Source of the DNA: Yoonia sp. SS1-5
GTDB taxonomy: Bacteria; Pseudomonadota; Alphaproteobacteria; Rhodobacterales; Rhodobacteraceae
Length of the DNA stretch: 64,000 bases
Assembly (NCBI RefSeq): GCF_038443705.2
Contig: NZ_CP151767.2
Coordinates: forward strand, 248,001 to 312,000
Direction: 5' to 3'
How positions within the stretch are numbered: the first letter of the stretch is position 1; each line of letters starts with the position of its first letter. A program made the position numbers and the translations under genes. Shown here piece after piece: positions 16,288 to 24,863 of this stretch. The notes beneath the pieces are model-generated. The model had not been told where the DNA came from and did no database searches. It saw only the letters and a list, made by a program, of their open reading frames with translations.

Positions 16288-18306
16288 TTATCCGATCAAC
16301 GCCTTGACCGCCGCGGCCGTGTCCGCCGCCGTAATGCCGAATTCTTCGAACAGTTTCGCAGCGGGCGCGGATGCGCCAAAGCCCGACATGCCGACAAAAC
16401 CAGCCTTCTTGGCGTTTCCGCGCTCGCCAAGCAACCACTGGTCCCAGCCCAGACGCACACCGGCCTCGATCCCGATCCGCACAGGGCCGGCTGGCAGCAC
16501 ACGTTTGCGATAGGCCTCGTCCTGTGCTGCGAAAAGCTCCCAGCATGGCATTGAAACAACGCGGGTGCCGATCCCTTCGGCCTCAAGCAGGTCGCGCGCG
16601 GCCATGGCCACCGAAACTTCCGAGCCTGTGGCCATCAGGATCGCCTGCCGCTTGGCCGTTGCATCCGCAAGCACATAGGCACCCTGGGCTGTCAGGTTCT
16701 TTGTCTTGTGCTCGAGCCGGACGGTGGGCAGCCCCTGCCGGGACAGGCACAGCACAGACGGCGTTTTTGTCGATGTCAGCGCCATTTCCCAGGCTTCGGC
16801 TGTTTCGATTGTATCTGCCGGCCGGAAGACATTCATGTTTGGGGTCGCGCGCAGCATTGCCAGATGTTCGACAGGTTGGTGGGTGGGGCCGTCTTCGCCC
16901 AGCCCGATGCTGTCATGGGTCATGACATAGGTTGTCGGCACACCCATCAAGGCGGACAGGCGCATCGCACCACGCGCATAGTCGGTAAAGCACATGAACG
17001 TGCCGCCATACGGCCGCGCACCACCATGCAACGCCATCCCGTTCATTGCTGCAGCCATCCCGTGTTCGCGGACGCCGTAATAGATATAACGCCCTTTGCG
17101 ATTATCGGGGTGGAACACGCCAAGGTCGGCAGTTTTCGTATTGTTCGACCCGGTCAAGTCGGCCGATCCGCCAATTGTTTCCTTCATGATCGGATTAACC
17201 ACTTCCAGTGTCATTTCGGAGGACTTCCGGGTCGCGACCTTTGGCTGGCTGTCGGTCATCTGCTTTTTGAACGCACGGATCGTTGCGGAAAGCCGTTTGG
17301 GGGCTTCACCTGCATAGGCCCGGGTGAATTCGGCTTGCTTGGCAGCGGACAGGGCGGCAAAACGGTCTTCCCATGCGGCCCGGGCCGCGGCACCGCGTGC
17401 GCCCATCGCCTCCCACTGGGATTTGACCCCGGCGGGGATTTCGAATGGCCCATATGTCCAGCCATAGGCGTCCTTGGTCGCCTGAAGCTGTGCTGCATCC
17501 GTCAGCGCGCCATGCCCCTTAGAGGTGTCCTGTGCTGCATGGCCCAGGGCGATATGGGTCTTGCAGGCAATCATGGACGGGCGCGGGTCTTTCTTGGCGG
17601 CGGCAATGGCTGCGTCAATGGTCGCCGGGTCATGCCCATCAATGGATTGCACATGCCAGCCCGACGCCGCAAAGCGCGCGCCCTGATCGGTGATATCGGC
17701 CATATCGACCGTCCCGTCGATGGTGATGTTATTATTGTCGAAGAACACAATCAGGTGGCCCAGCTTTTGCATCCCGGCCAGCCCGATGGCTTCCTGGCTG
17801 ACGCCTTCCATCAGACAGCCATCACCTGCCATCACATATGTATGGTGATTGATGATCTTCTTGCCCCAGGCCGCACGCTGGATTTCTTCGGCAATGGCAA
17901 AGCCGACGGCGTTGGCGATCCCCTGACCCAGTGGGCCGGTTGTTGTCTCAATCCCGCGGGCATGGCCAAATTCCGGATGGCCGGCGGTGCGCGCACCCCA
18001 TTGGCGGAAATCCTTGATCTGCTCCAGCGGCATGTCTTCGTAGCCGGTCAGGTACATCAGCGCGTACAGCAACATCGACCCATGCCCTGCGGACAGGATG
18101 AACCGGTCGCGATCTGCCCAATCAGGGGCCTTGGGGTCAAAATTCAGATGGTTTTCGAAAAGAACGGTTGCCACATCGGCCATGCCCATCGGCATGCCCG
18201 AATGGCCGGAATTCGCAGCAGCGACCGCATCAAGGGTCAATGTGCGGATGGCGGCGGCTTTCATCCAGTGATCGGGGTTCGCTGTGCGCAGTGCTGCAAT
18301 ATCCAA
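16288..18306 (-). CDS. tkt: Transketolase
   Basis: Thiamine-diphosphate enzyme moving two-carbon units between sugar phosphates in the pentose phosphate pathway. The 672-residue protein shows the N-terminal [17 protein letters not shown]/Mg motif [15 protein letters not shown] with ITIDG, the pyrimidine-domain [15 protein letters not shown], and [20 protein letters not shown]. The start is TTG 18306, with AGGA 7 bases upstream; the next ATG lies inside the conserved N-terminal helix, so the rare codon is probably genuine. Divergent from the zauP-like gene across 255 bases. Together with the gap genes this forms a central-carbon block. Confidence 0.96.
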   Translation of the reverse strand: MDIAALRTANPDHWMKAAAIRTLTLDAVAAANSGHSGMPMGMADVATVLFENHLNFDPKAPDWADRDRFILSAGHGSMLLYALMYLTGYEDMPLEQIKDFRQWGARTAGHPEFGHARGIETTTGPLGQGIANAVGFAIAEEIQRAAWGKKIINHHTYVMAGDGCLMEGVSQEAIGLAGMQKLGHLIVFFDNNNITIDGTVDMADITDQGARFAASGWHVQSIDGHDPATIDAAIAAAKKDPRPSMIACKTHIALGHAAQDTSKGHGALTDAAQLQATKDAYGWTYGPFEIPAGVKSQWEAMGARGAAARAAWEDRFAALSAAKQAEFTRAYAGEAPKRLSATIRAFKKQMTDSQPKVATRKSSEMTLEVVNPIMKETIGGSADLTGSNNTKTADLGVFHPDNRKGRYIYYGVREHGMAAAMNGMALHGGARPYGGTFMCFTDYARGAMRLSALMGVPTTYVMTHDSIGLGEDGPTHQPVEHLAMLRATPNMNVFRPADTIETAEAWEMALTSTKTPSVLCLSRQGLPTVRLEHKTKNLTAQGAYVLADATAKRQAILMATGSEVSVAMAARDLLEAEGIGTRVVSMPCWELFAAQDEAYRKRVLPAGPVRIGIEAGVRLGWDQWLLGERGNAKKAGFVGMSGFGASAPAAKLFEEFGITAADTAAAVKALIG

Positions 18307-18561
18307 GGTTTTGTCCTGTTAACAAAATGTGAATGACACGGGTCAGGCAGCGTCATATCAGGGCAGCCCTCAAGATCAAGCATCGCCGTGCCTGATTGGT
18401 CGGTTGTTTGCCGCGCCCATCGCGATGCCGTACCCTTTCGGGCAAGAGTACGATTCGCGGTTTGGGATTGTTTCCACGCTGTTGCGATGCGGACTTCATT
18501 TGAGGCGGCAAAATTGTCGCGTGGGGCAAGCTCCGGTCACATGGGGCGAAAGGACAGGCAA

Positions 18562-19029
18562 ATGGAAGATATCGGAGCGCTGGAAAGCCGGATTTTGGCG
18601 GCGCTGGACCGGATAGGGACAGCGGCTGGGGCAAAAGGCGGTGGCGATGAACAGGCCGCGTTGAGCAAGGCCCTGGCACATGAGCAGGCCAAGAATGTCG
18701 AATTGATCGACAGCGCACGTGCGCTAAAAGATCGCCTGGATGCTGAAATCGCGCAACTGACCGACAAGTTGGCCGCCCAAACAGCGCAGATCGAGCAGCT
18801 TGATACCGACCTGCAGCGCCTGCGCGCATCGAACACCCAACTGCGCGAGATGAATGCCGATATGCGGCAGGCCATTACCACCGGCAAATTCCCCGAGGTC
18901 GCGGATGCCGCCAAGGATGCGGAAATTGCAGCCCTTGCCGCACAACGCGCTGCTGACGCCGCCGAGATCGAGGCCGTTCTTGGCCAACTGACACCCTTGC
19001 TGGAGGAGGCCGCGCATGCCCCAGGTTGA
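18562..19029 (+). CDS. Coiled-coil protein upstream of zapA (ZauP-like)
   Basis: A 155-residue, almost wholly helical protein. Heptad-like sequence from about residue 40 to 100 (ELIDSARALKDRLDAEIAQ, then TAQIEQLDTDLQRLRASN) indicates a long coiled coil. The stop lies 14 bases inside zapA, so the genes are coupled. In Caulobacter the gene directly upstream of zapA encodes ZauP, a coiled-coil partner that helps ZapA bundle FtsZ; position and architecture suggest the same role here, though the sequence itself is low in specific motifs. AAAGGA is 7 bases before ATG 18562. Confidence 0.75.
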   Translation: MEDIGALESRILAALDRIGTAAGAKGGGDEQAALSKALAHEQAKNVELIDSARALKDRLDAEIAQLTDKLAAQTAQIEQLDTDLQRLRASNTQLREMNADMRQAITTGKFPEVADAAKDAEIAALAAQRAADAAEIEAVLGQLTPLLEEAAHAPG

Positions 19030-19408
19030 GATCAAGATCGGTGGACGTGTCTTTGAAGTGGCTTGTCAGGAAGGCGAAGAGCATTTTCTGCAATCTGCTG
19101 CGGCCATGCTGGATGGCGAGGCCGCGCATCTGTCCGACCAGATCGGTCGCATGCCCGAGGCGCGCATGCTGCTGATGGCGGGCCTGATGCTGGCGGACAA
19201 AACCGCCGGGCTGGAAGAGCAACGGAAATCCGCCGAGGCCGAGGCCGCAAAACTGCGTGCCGAGATCGAAACACTTCAGGCACGGCCCGCGCCGGAACCC
19301 GACCGGGTCGAAGTACCGGTTGTGCCTGCCAATGTGACAGACGCGCTGGGGGAAATCGCAGCCCGTGCCGAGGCTTTGGCCGCGCAGCTTGAGGGTGCAT
19401 CGTCCTGA
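19016..19408 (+). CDS. zapA: Cell division protein ZapA
   Basis: A 130-residue FtsZ-associated protein. The N-terminal beta-hairpin (VEIKIGGRVFEVACQEGEE) and following helix (FLQSAAAMLDGEAAHLSDQI) are the ZapA domain, followed by a coiled-coil segment (GLEEQRKSAEAEAAKLRAE) used for dimerisation, and a C-terminal extension rich in Ala and Glu. It overlaps the upstream coiled-coil gene by 14 bases. ZapA cross-links FtsZ protofilaments at the division site. Confidence 0.9.
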   Translation: MPQVEIKIGGRVFEVACQEGEEHFLQSAAAMLDGEAAHLSDQIGRMPEARMLLMAGLMLADKTAGLEEQRKSAEAEAAKLRAEIETLQARPAPEPDRVEVPVVPANVTDALGEIAARAEALAAQLEGASS

Positions 19409-19534
19409 CACGGGGCATGTCCGCGGGCGGTTGGGCTCTTGGCGTCACTGGTGTGCGGCGTGTTTGAATGGTCTCTATAATGAAGCGGCAGGATACGTGC
19501 GCTATATAAGCCAGACCAACAAAGGCCACATCAT

Positions 19535-19951
19535 ATGATCGCTTATGTCACCGTCGGCGCTAATGATCTGGGCAAAGCCAGACGGTTCTATGCTGCGTTT
19601 TTGCCCACGCTTGGCTATGATTTCAAAGAGGGGCCCGAGGGCCTGAGCTACGCCTTGCCTGTCCCGCCGGGCCAGTCCCCAGTTTCGCCTGATTTCTACG
19701 TTAAGCCGCCCTTTGATGGGGCGTCTGCATCGGCCGGGAATGGTGCGATGGTCGCGTTTGAGGCCCGCAATCAGGCCCAAGTGCGCGACCTGCACGCGGC
19801 GGCCCTTGCCGCTGGTGGTGTGGATGAAGGTCAGCCGGGCTTTCGCGCGTCTTATGGGCCGCGTTTTTATGTGGGCTACCTTCGCGACCCGCAGGGCAAC
19901 AAAATCGCGCTATTCTCAAGCAATCCGAACGAGCCGGGGCGCGACGGATAG
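19535..19951 (+). CDS. VOC-family (glyoxalase/bleomycin-resistance-like) protein
   Basis: A 138-residue protein of the vicinal oxygen chelate fold: opening VTVGANDLGKARRFYAAFL, an EGLSYAL strand, DFYVKPPFDG in the first half, and a second half with RFYVGYLRDPQGNKIALFS. Candidate metal ligands are His in DLHAAAL and the later acidic residues, but the set is not obvious, so catalytic status is uncertain. The gene has its own promoter region (TATAAT near 19475) after zapA. Substrate unknown; family members detoxify methylglyoxal or antibiotics, or cleave aromatic rings. Confidence 0.85.
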   Translation: MIAYVTVGANDLGKARRFYAAFLPTLGYDFKEGPEGLSYALPVPPGQSPVSPDFYVKPPFDGASASAGNGAMVAFEARNQAQVRDLHAAALAAGGVDEGQPGFRASYGPRFYVGYLRDPQGNKIALFSSNPNEPGRDG

Positions 19952-19981
19952 GCCGGCCTTGGCGGACCGACCTTGCGCCGA

Positions 19982-20341
19982 TCAGGCGTTGGCTTCGCGG
20001 ATTTTGTCGGCGGCTTCCTGGTCGAAGGTCACGCCATTTTCCGAAAACAACGTGTCAAGTTCGCCTGACAGGGTCATTTCGGTGATGATGTCGCAACCGC
20101 CCACAAACTCACCCTTGACGTAAAGCTGCGGGATTGTGGGCCAGTCGGAATAATCCTTGATCCCTTGACGGATCGCGTCATCGGCCAGCACATTCACGTC
20201 GCTATATTCGACGCCCATGAAATTCAGCACGCCTGCCACGCGGGACGAAAACCCGCATTGCGGCATCGTCTTGGTGCCTTTCATGAACAGGACAACATCG
20301 TTTGCGGTGACGGTTTCTTTGATCTGGTCTTGGGCTGTCAT
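19982..20341 (-). CDS. grxD: Monothiol glutaredoxin (Grx4/GrxD type)
   Basis: A 119-residue CGFS-type glutaredoxin (motif MPQCGFSSRV near residue 31) with the glutathione-binding WPTIPQLYVKGEFVGG and CDIITEM segments. Such proteins bind a [2Fe-2S] cluster shared with glutathione and hand it to targets, usually with a BolA partner. The bolA-family gene lies only 6 bases upstream on the same strand, so the pair is an operon encoding an iron-sulfur chaperone complex. Confidence 0.94.
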   Translation of the reverse strand: MTAQDQIKETVTANDVVLFMKGTKTMPQCGFSSRVAGVLNFMGVEYSDVNVLADDAIRQGIKDYSDWPTIPQLYVKGEFVGGCDIITEMTLSGELDTLFSENGVTFDQEAADKIREANA

Positions 20342-20347
20342 AAGTGA

Positions 20348-20578
20348 CTACTCCGGTACTTTCGTGGTCAGGCCGAGCGCGTGAATTTCGCCGCTATCGA
20401 CTTTGGGTTTGATGACGGCCATCACGGCCCGTTGCTGTTGGATGCGGTTCATGCCGCGGAAACTTTCGTCAATGACCAAGCCCTGAAAGTGCACGCCATC
20501 ATCCCCCTCGATCTGGATCGTGGCATCCGGAAAGCTTTCGCGCAGCAGCATTTCGATTTCGTGGGCGGTGATTGGCAT
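20348..20578 (-). CDS. BolA-family protein
   Basis: A 76-residue class II KH-fold protein with DATIQIEGDDGVHFQGLVI, the conserved central FRGMNRIQQQRAVMAVI and the C-terminal IHALGLTTK. The conserved histidines and absence of the usual extended loop fit the BolA2/IbaG-type partner of CGFS glutaredoxins. ATG 20578 gives the family's standard start. It is directly followed by grxD, strongly implying a joint role in iron-sulfur trafficking or iron sensing. Confidence 0.9.
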   Translation of the reverse strand: MPITAHEIEMLLRESFPDATIQIEGDDGVHFQGLVIDESFRGMNRIQQQRAVMAVIKPKVDSGEIHALGLTTKVPE

Positions 20579-20656
20579 TGGTGTCCTCGTCTTTGATCTC
20601 AATCTAGGGGCGCATCCCGCGGGGGACAAGGCGCAGTCGGTACCATGTGGTCCAGA

Positions 20657-22816
20657 TCAGGCGACTGCGGCCTCAAATGCGCTGCGGAATATCTGCGCCA
20701 GATCAGCAAGAGGCGCTGTTTGCCCCCCAAAGCCAATCTGATCGCCGCCGGCCTTTCCGATGGTCGCCAGTGTCAAACCCGCCTGACCGGCAGCAAGCAT
20801 CAAGGCCTCGGCCTGATCGAAATTGCACGCAATCAGATAGCGTGCCTGATCTTCGCCGAACAGGGTCGGGGTGTCGTCGATATCGAGCTGAACACCGACG
20901 CCCGCAGCCTCGGCCAGTTCAAAGGCGGCGAGGGCCAGACCCCCATCGCTGAGGTCGGTACAGGCGGTGATCAATGCATGATTGGAGCGGATAAAATCGC
21001 CATTGGCCTTTTCCTGCGTCAGATCGACAGACGGCGCGTCCCCGTCGGCGCGCCCGTAGACTTCGGCCAGGAACGCCGATTGGCCCAGATGTCCGGTGGT
21101 TTCACCCAGCAAGAGCAGAACATGCCCATCGCGGATGATCCCGTTAATCATCTGATCAGGGTGGTTGATGATGCCGACCGCGCCAATTGTCGGCGTTGGC
21201 AGAATGCCGGTGCCGTCTGTTTCGTTATAAAGTGAGACGTTGCCGGAGACGATGGGCATATCCAGCGCCTTGACCGCTTCACCGATCCCTTGAATGGCCC
21301 CGACGAATTGCCCCATGATCTGCGGCTTTTCGGGGTTTCCAAAGTTCATGTTGTCGGTGGTGGCCAGTGGGGTCGCCCCAACCGCGGTCAGATTGCGATA
21401 AGCCTCGGCCACGGCTTGTTTGCCGCCTTCGACAGGGTTGGCCTTGACGTAGCGGGGGGTCACATCGCTGGTGAAGGCGAGTGATTTATCGGTCCCGTGG
21501 ACCCGCACGATGCCGCTGCCCGCGCCCGGCGTGCGAGCGGTGTCGCCCATGACCTGTTGGTCATATTGTTCATAGACCCAATGCTTGGCCGCGTAATTCG
21601 GGCTGCTGATCAGTGCCTTCAGACCGTCAATAGGGTGCACGCCGGGGATGTCGCCCAGCGGGTCAGCGGCTGGTGTGGGTTCCCATGGCCGGTCATATTC
21701 GGGGGCGGAGCCGGAGAGGGTGGCAAGCGGCAGGTCTGCTTTGATTTCTCCGTTGTGTTGGACAATGAACCGGTCCTCGGCAATCGTTTCGCCGACAATG
21801 GCAAAATCGAGGTCCCATTTTTCGAACACGGCCCGGGCCTCGGCTTCTAGCTCTGGCTTGAGGACCATCAGCATGCGTTCCTGACTTTCAGACAGCATCA
21901 TCTCGTAGGCGGTCATGTTGTCTTCGCGTTGTGGTACGGCGTTCAGGTTCAGTTTGACCCCAAGCCCGCCTTTGTCGCCCATTTCCACTGCAGAGCAGGT
22001 GAGGCCGGCGGCCCCCATATCCTGGATCGAGATCACGGCGCCAGTTGCCATCAGTTCAAGGGTCGCTTCCATCAGACGCTTTTCGGTGAACGGGTCACCG
22101 ACCTGGACGGTAGGGCGTTTTTCCTCAATCGTGTCGTCAAATTCGGCGCTGGCCATGGTGGCACCGCCGACGCCATCACGCCCTGTTTTGGCACCCAGAT
22201 AGACGACCGGCATGCCGATGCCAGAAGCGGCGGAGTAGAAGATCTTGTCGGCATCCGCGAGGCCTGCGGCAAAAGCATTCACAAGGCAGTTGCCGTTGTA
22301 AGCCGGATCAAAACGGACTTCGCCGCCGACCGTGGGCACGCCAAAACAGTTGCCGTAGCCACCGACGCCAGCCACAACGCCGTTGACGAGTTGCTTGGTT
22401 TTAGGGTGATCGGGTTCACCGAAGCTAAGGGAATTCATCGCTGCAATAGGGCGCGCACCCATCGTGAAGACATCACGCAGGATGCCACCCACGCCGGTCG
22501 CGGCCCCCTGATAGGGTTCGATATAGCTGGGGTGGTTGTGGCTTTCCATTTTGAACACAACGGCCTGGCCGTCGCCGATATCAACCACGCCCGCGTTTTC
22601 GCCCGGGCCGCAGATGACTTGAGGGCCTTCGGTCGGCAGAGTGCGTAGCCATTTCTTGGATGATTTGTACGAACAATGTTCGTTCCACATCGCCGAGAAA
22701 ATGCCGAGTTCGGTAAAGCTGGGCGTCCGACCGATGATGTCGAGAATGCGTTGGTATTCATCGGGGCTGAGCCCATGGGCGGCGATCAGATCATCGGTGA
22801 TGGCTGGTTCTTGCAT
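20657..22816 (-). CDS. purL: Phosphoribosylformylglycinamidine synthase subunit PurL
   Basis: Fourth step of purine synthesis: ATP-dependent conversion of FGAR to FGAM using ammonia delivered by PurQ with PurS. The 719-residue length is the small-type PurL. Visible landmarks are [40 protein letters not shown], a central [10 protein letters not shown], and [22 protein letters not shown] 22816 gives the conserved N-terminus ([19 protein letters not shown]). purS and purQ are not in the window. Confidence 0.96.
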   Translation of the reverse strand: MQEPAITDDLIAAHGLSPDEYQRILDIIGRTPSFTELGIFSAMWNEHCSYKSSKKWLRTLPTEGPQVICGPGENAGVVDIGDGQAVVFKMESHNHPSYIEPYQGAATGVGGILRDVFTMGARPIAAMNSLSFGEPDHPKTKQLVNGVVAGVGGYGNCFGVPTVGGEVRFDPAYNGNCLVNAFAAGLADADKIFYSAASGIGMPVVYLGAKTGRDGVGGATMASAEFDDTIEEKRPTVQVGDPFTEKRLMEATLELMATGAVISIQDMGAAGLTCSAVEMGDKGGLGVKLNLNAVPQREDNMTAYEMMLSESQERMLMVLKPELEAEARAVFEKWDLDFAIVGETIAEDRFIVQHNGEIKADLPLATLSGSAPEYDRPWEPTPAADPLGDIPGVHPIDGLKALISSPNYAAKHWVYEQYDQQVMGDTARTPGAGSGIVRVHGTDKSLAFTSDVTPRYVKANPVEGGKQAVAEAYRNLTAVGATPLATTDNMNFGNPEKPQIMGQFVGAIQGIGEAVKALDMPIVSGNVSLYNETDGTGILPTPTIGAVGIINHPDQMINGIIRDGHVLLLLGETTGHLGQSAFLAEVYGRADGDAPSVDLTQEKANGDFIRSNHALITACTDLSDGGLALAAFELAEAAGVGVQLDIDDTPTLFGEDQARYLIACNFDQAEALMLAAGQAGLTLATIGKAGGDQIGFGGQTAPLADLAQIFRSAFEAAVA

Positions 22817-22917
22817 TCGTGTTCCCCTCAGACGCTTGGGCGACCCTTTATGCCAAGGGGCGGACGGGGGCAACGGGTTAGCGTTTGTGCGCCGCGCCGG
22901 CCGGACAACGCGGCAAC

Positions 22918-22942
22918 AAAAAAGCCGGGCGAGGGGCCCGGC
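22918..22942 (-). terminator. Rho-independent terminator of csbD
   Basis: GCCGGGC stem (22924-22930 and 22936-22942), 5-base loop, then six T on the minus strand (22918-22923). It lies 26 bases past the csbD stop. Confidence 0.9.
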
Positions 22943-22967
22943 TTGGATCTTGGGTGCTGGAAGGACG

Positions 22968-23165
22968 TCAGAGGCTGTCGATAAAGTCGTTCACTTCTTT
23001 CTTGGCCTGTTCCTTGGATTTTCCGTATTTGGCCTGAATCTTTCCTTCCAGCGCTTCGCGGTCGCCTTCGACCTGATCGAGTTCGTCGTTGGTCAGGTCG
23101 CCCCATTTCGATTGGGCTTGGCCTTTGAATTGCTTCCAGTTTCCTTGGATTTGGTCCCAGTTCAT
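22968..23165 (-). CDS. CsbD-family general stress protein
   Basis: A 65-residue hydrophilic protein with the CsbD signature: [20 protein letters not shown], then [20 protein letters not shown], and a C-terminal helix. CsbD proteins are abundant under stress in many bacteria, with unknown molecular role. ATG 23165 follows GGGAG; the longer frame is not family-like. An EcfG-type promoter (GGAAC-N16-CGTTT) lies 34-59 bases upstream and a strong terminator follows, so it is a single-gene stress unit. Confidence 0.92.
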   Translation of the reverse strand: MNWDQIQGNWKQFKGQAQSKWGDLTNDELDQVEGDREALEGKIQAKYGKSKEQAKKEVNDFIDSL

Positions 23166-23198
23166 AACGTACTCCCTTACATTGCGTTGACACCGGAC

Positions 23199-23224
23199 AA
23201 ACGCGGCAATGCAGCGGACGTTCC
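23199..23224 (-). promoter_or_regulatory. EcfG-like promoter of csbD
   Basis: On the minus strand GGAAC (23220-23224), a 16-base spacer and CGTTT (23199-23203). This equals the alphaproteobacterial general-stress sigma factor consensus GGAAC-N16/17-CGTT. Transcription would start near 23192, leaving a 27-base leader with the ribosome site. Confidence 0.6.
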
Positions 23225-23233
23225 GCCTGAGCG

Positions 23234-23314
23234 AAAAAAAAAGCCGGGCACGAGGCCCGGCGAAGTCCAACAGGGAGGTGAAGATGATGCGCTATTCAGC
23301 AACATCGCCTTCGA
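23234..23314 (-). ncRNA. Candidate small RNA with intrinsic terminator
   Basis: On the minus strand TTGATT (23343-23348), a 16-base spacer and CTATCT (23321-23326) form a possible promoter. About 80 bases later comes a perfect intrinsic terminator: GCCGGGC stem (23243-23249 and 23255-23261) followed by nine T (23234-23242). No convincing open frame fits between. The predicted transcript carries CACCTCCC, complementary to ribosome-binding sites, in a stretch outside the terminator stem. It lies upstream of the csbD promoter. The terminator is solid; the promoter and RNA are inference. Confidence 0.45.
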
Positions 23315-23509
23315 TTGATGAGATAGGGTGCGTTATTTGACCAATCAAGAAAAAATCGGATGAAAGTTATGCAAAGCCGCCATGTGTTGCGTGCATGGCT
23401 CATAAGGTGTTGTGGTTTAAATCGGTCACAACGCGCCGGAAATTAGACCCTGCACAAGCAAGAAGGTCTGGTAGTGCTTTGAAATTATGGCGTTTTGCGG
23501 AAAGTCAAC
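23262..23509. other. A+T-richer intergenic stretch
   Basis: Between the small-RNA terminator and the HAD remnant there is no credible gene. It holds the candidate small-RNA promoter and, on the plus strand, an 18-codon frame from ATG 23284 with a strong GGGAGGTG ribosome site. Base composition is lower in G+C than the flanks. Confidence 0.5.
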
Positions 23510-23695
23510 CTATAGAATATCTATATCTCTCAAATCATCTTTAAGCTGTTTGGCCGTCTGGAAAAGAATTCCATTGATGCCAAGTCTTTCAGCACCAGCG
23601 ATATTTTTTGGGCTGTCGTCAATAAATAGGCAATCCTGTGGCCGCAATGCATTACGTGCGAGCAACAGTTGGTAGATCGCGGGCGCAGATTTCAC
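23510..23695 (-). pseudogene. C-terminal remnant of a HAD-family hydrolase
   Basis: Sixty-odd residues match the last third of a HAD subfamily IA hydrolase (haloacid dehalogenase/epoxide hydrolase type): SAPAIYQLLLARNALRPQDC corresponds to the normal KPDPxIY segment, and CLFIDDSPKNIAGAERLGI is motif IV with its Asp pair. The nucleophile-bearing N-terminal part is absent; an in-frame TGA lies two codons upstream of the GTG at 23695. Codon use is more A+T-rich than the neighbours. The broken edge coincides with a 13-base inverted repeat (23683-23695 and 23767-23779), hinting at an insertion/excision scar. Confidence 0.7.
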
Positions 23696-23779
23696 TTTGT
23701 CTCAGCGGCGTGGGCCGCTTGTCCTTAGAACACCATGGCCTACGCGTCCCAAACCACTGATATTTTGTGAAATCTGCGC
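23683..23779. repeat. 13-bp inverted repeat flanking 71 bases
   Basis: GCGCAGATTTCAC (23683-23695) and its exact reverse complement (23767-23779). The left arm lies at the truncated edge of the HAD remnant; the right arm lies just beyond the end of the neighbouring LysR gene. Short mobile-element or excision footprint is possible. Confidence 0.5.
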
Positions 23780-23809
23780 TGGCGACATGGAATGGATGGG
23801 TCCTGACCA

Positions 23810-24715
23810 CTAAGCAGTGGCGGCCTCCCTGATCTTGCGGCGGTGTGTAATGATCTCGTCCTGGACGAAATCGCGGAAGGCGCTGATCCGTTTGCTTTGG
23901 CGCAGTTCTTCGGGATAGGCGAGGAAGACGGGCACTTCGCCACTTTCAAGATCCGGCAGGATGCGGACCAGATCAGGAAAGTCATCGGTGACATAGTCGG
24001 GCAGGACCCCGACGCCGATATTGTTCAAGACCCCCTGCAGAACCCCGAAGTAGTTGTTGACGGTGAACAAGTTGGGGATGTCGTAGGTCATCAGGTGCTG
24101 AACCAGCGTCGCACCGGCCGCCACCTGAATGGAATTCAGACTTTGACAGATCAGGCGGTGATTTGCGATTTCTTCAATATCTGTAATGCCGCCATTCATT
24201 TCCAGATAGGGGCGTGACGCGTAAAGCCGCATCCGCACGGACATCAACCGCTTGCGGATCAGGTCGGCCTGTGACGGCTCTTTCATCCTGATCGCCACGT
24301 CAGCTTCGCGCATCGGCAGGTCCAGCACGCGTTCTTCCAGCATCAGGTCGATTTTCAGGTCGGGATATTGCTCGTACAGTTTTGGCAGTCGCGGGGCCAG
24401 CCACAGGGTTCCGAAACCGGTTGTCGTTGTGACGCGCAACTCGCCAAAGACTTCTTCTTCGCTGTCCTTGATGCGGGCTGATGCGGCTTCCAGCCGCTTG
24501 TTCATGGATTTGGTCGCATCAAACAGCAATTCGCCCTGTTCGGTCAGAATCAGCCCCCGCGCGTGGCGGTGAAACAGGGTGGTATTCAGCGATTCTTCGA
24601 GCGCCCTGATCTGCCGGCTGACCGCAGATTGCGACAGATGCAGCACATCACCGGCATGTGTCAGCGACCCTGCATCGGCAACCGCGTGAAATATTCTTAG
24701 CTTGTCCCAGTCCAT
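23810..24715 (-). CDS. LysR-family regulator divergent from indolepyruvate oxidoreductase
   Basis: A 301-residue LysR-type regulator with a textbook N-terminal helix-turn-helix (LRIFHAVADAGSLTHAGDVL, then LSQSAVSRQIRALEESL) and an effector-binding domain of usual length. ATG 24715 is preferred to GTG 24718. It is divergent from the indolepyruvate ferredoxin oxidoreductase gene; a perfect 7-bp inverted repeat containing the LysR T-N11-A motif overlaps the oxidoreductase -10 box. It therefore probably represses, or conditionally activates, that gene. A sequence with three mismatches to the gap-type palindrome lies in its own leader (24735-24748). Confidence 0.9.
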   Translation of the reverse strand: MDWDKLRIFHAVADAGSLTHAGDVLHLSQSAVSRQIRALEESLNTTLFHRHARGLILTEQGELLFDATKSMNKRLEAASARIKDSEEEVFGELRVTTTTGFGTLWLAPRLPKLYEQYPDLKIDLMLEERVLDLPMREADVAIRMKEPSQADLIRKRLMSVRMRLYASRPYLEMNGGITDIEEIANHRLICQSLNSIQVAAGATLVQHLMTYDIPNLFTVNNYFGVLQGVLNNIGVGVLPDYVTDDFPDLVRILPDLESGEVPVFLAYPEELRQSKRISAFRDFVQDEIITHRRKIREAATA

Positions 24716-24810
24716 CACGAGGTATCACCATTACCGTTATCGCTAAAATTGAAGGTTAGTTACGCGCATATGGGTTTTCGATCAAATCATTGTGGCGGTT
24801 ATTTTCCGCT

Positions 24811-24838
24811 TTGTAGGTCAGCATATTTGACCTATAAT
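24811..24838 (+). promoter_or_regulatory. Promoter and operator of the indolepyruvate oxidoreductase gene
   Basis: TTGTAG (24811-24816), 16 bases, TATAAT (24833-24838), then a leader of about 20 bases with GGGAGG before ATG 24864. TAGGTCA (24814-24820) and TGACCTA (24828-24834) are perfect inverted repeats across 7 bases, enclosing a LysR-type T-N11-A (24818 to 24830) and touching both promoter elements. Confidence 0.6.
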
Positions 24839-24863
24839 GGAATTGCGTTTGGGAGGGTGCCGC

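Noticed and set aside
18318..18332. CtrA box upstream of tkt
   Set aside because: TTAA-N7-TGAA deviates in the second half-site, and TTTTGT/ACAAAA symmetry around the ribosome site explains the A+T richness.
16708..18336. 542-residue plus-strand frame antisense to tkt
   Set aside because: A mirror of the high-G+C transketolase codon pattern; His/Cys-rich nonsense sequence and no ribosome site.
19409..19534. 6S RNA gene downstream of zapA
   Set aside because: 6S RNA often follows zapA, but this gap is only 126 bases and shows no long interrupted hairpin; it reads better as a promoter for the VOC gene.
23284..23340. 18-codon plus-strand peptide with a strong ribosome site
   Set aside because: The Shine-Dalgarno match is good, but the frame is tiny, has no protein features, and the same bases form part of the more plausible minus-strand RNA. 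Kept only as an alternative reading of that region.
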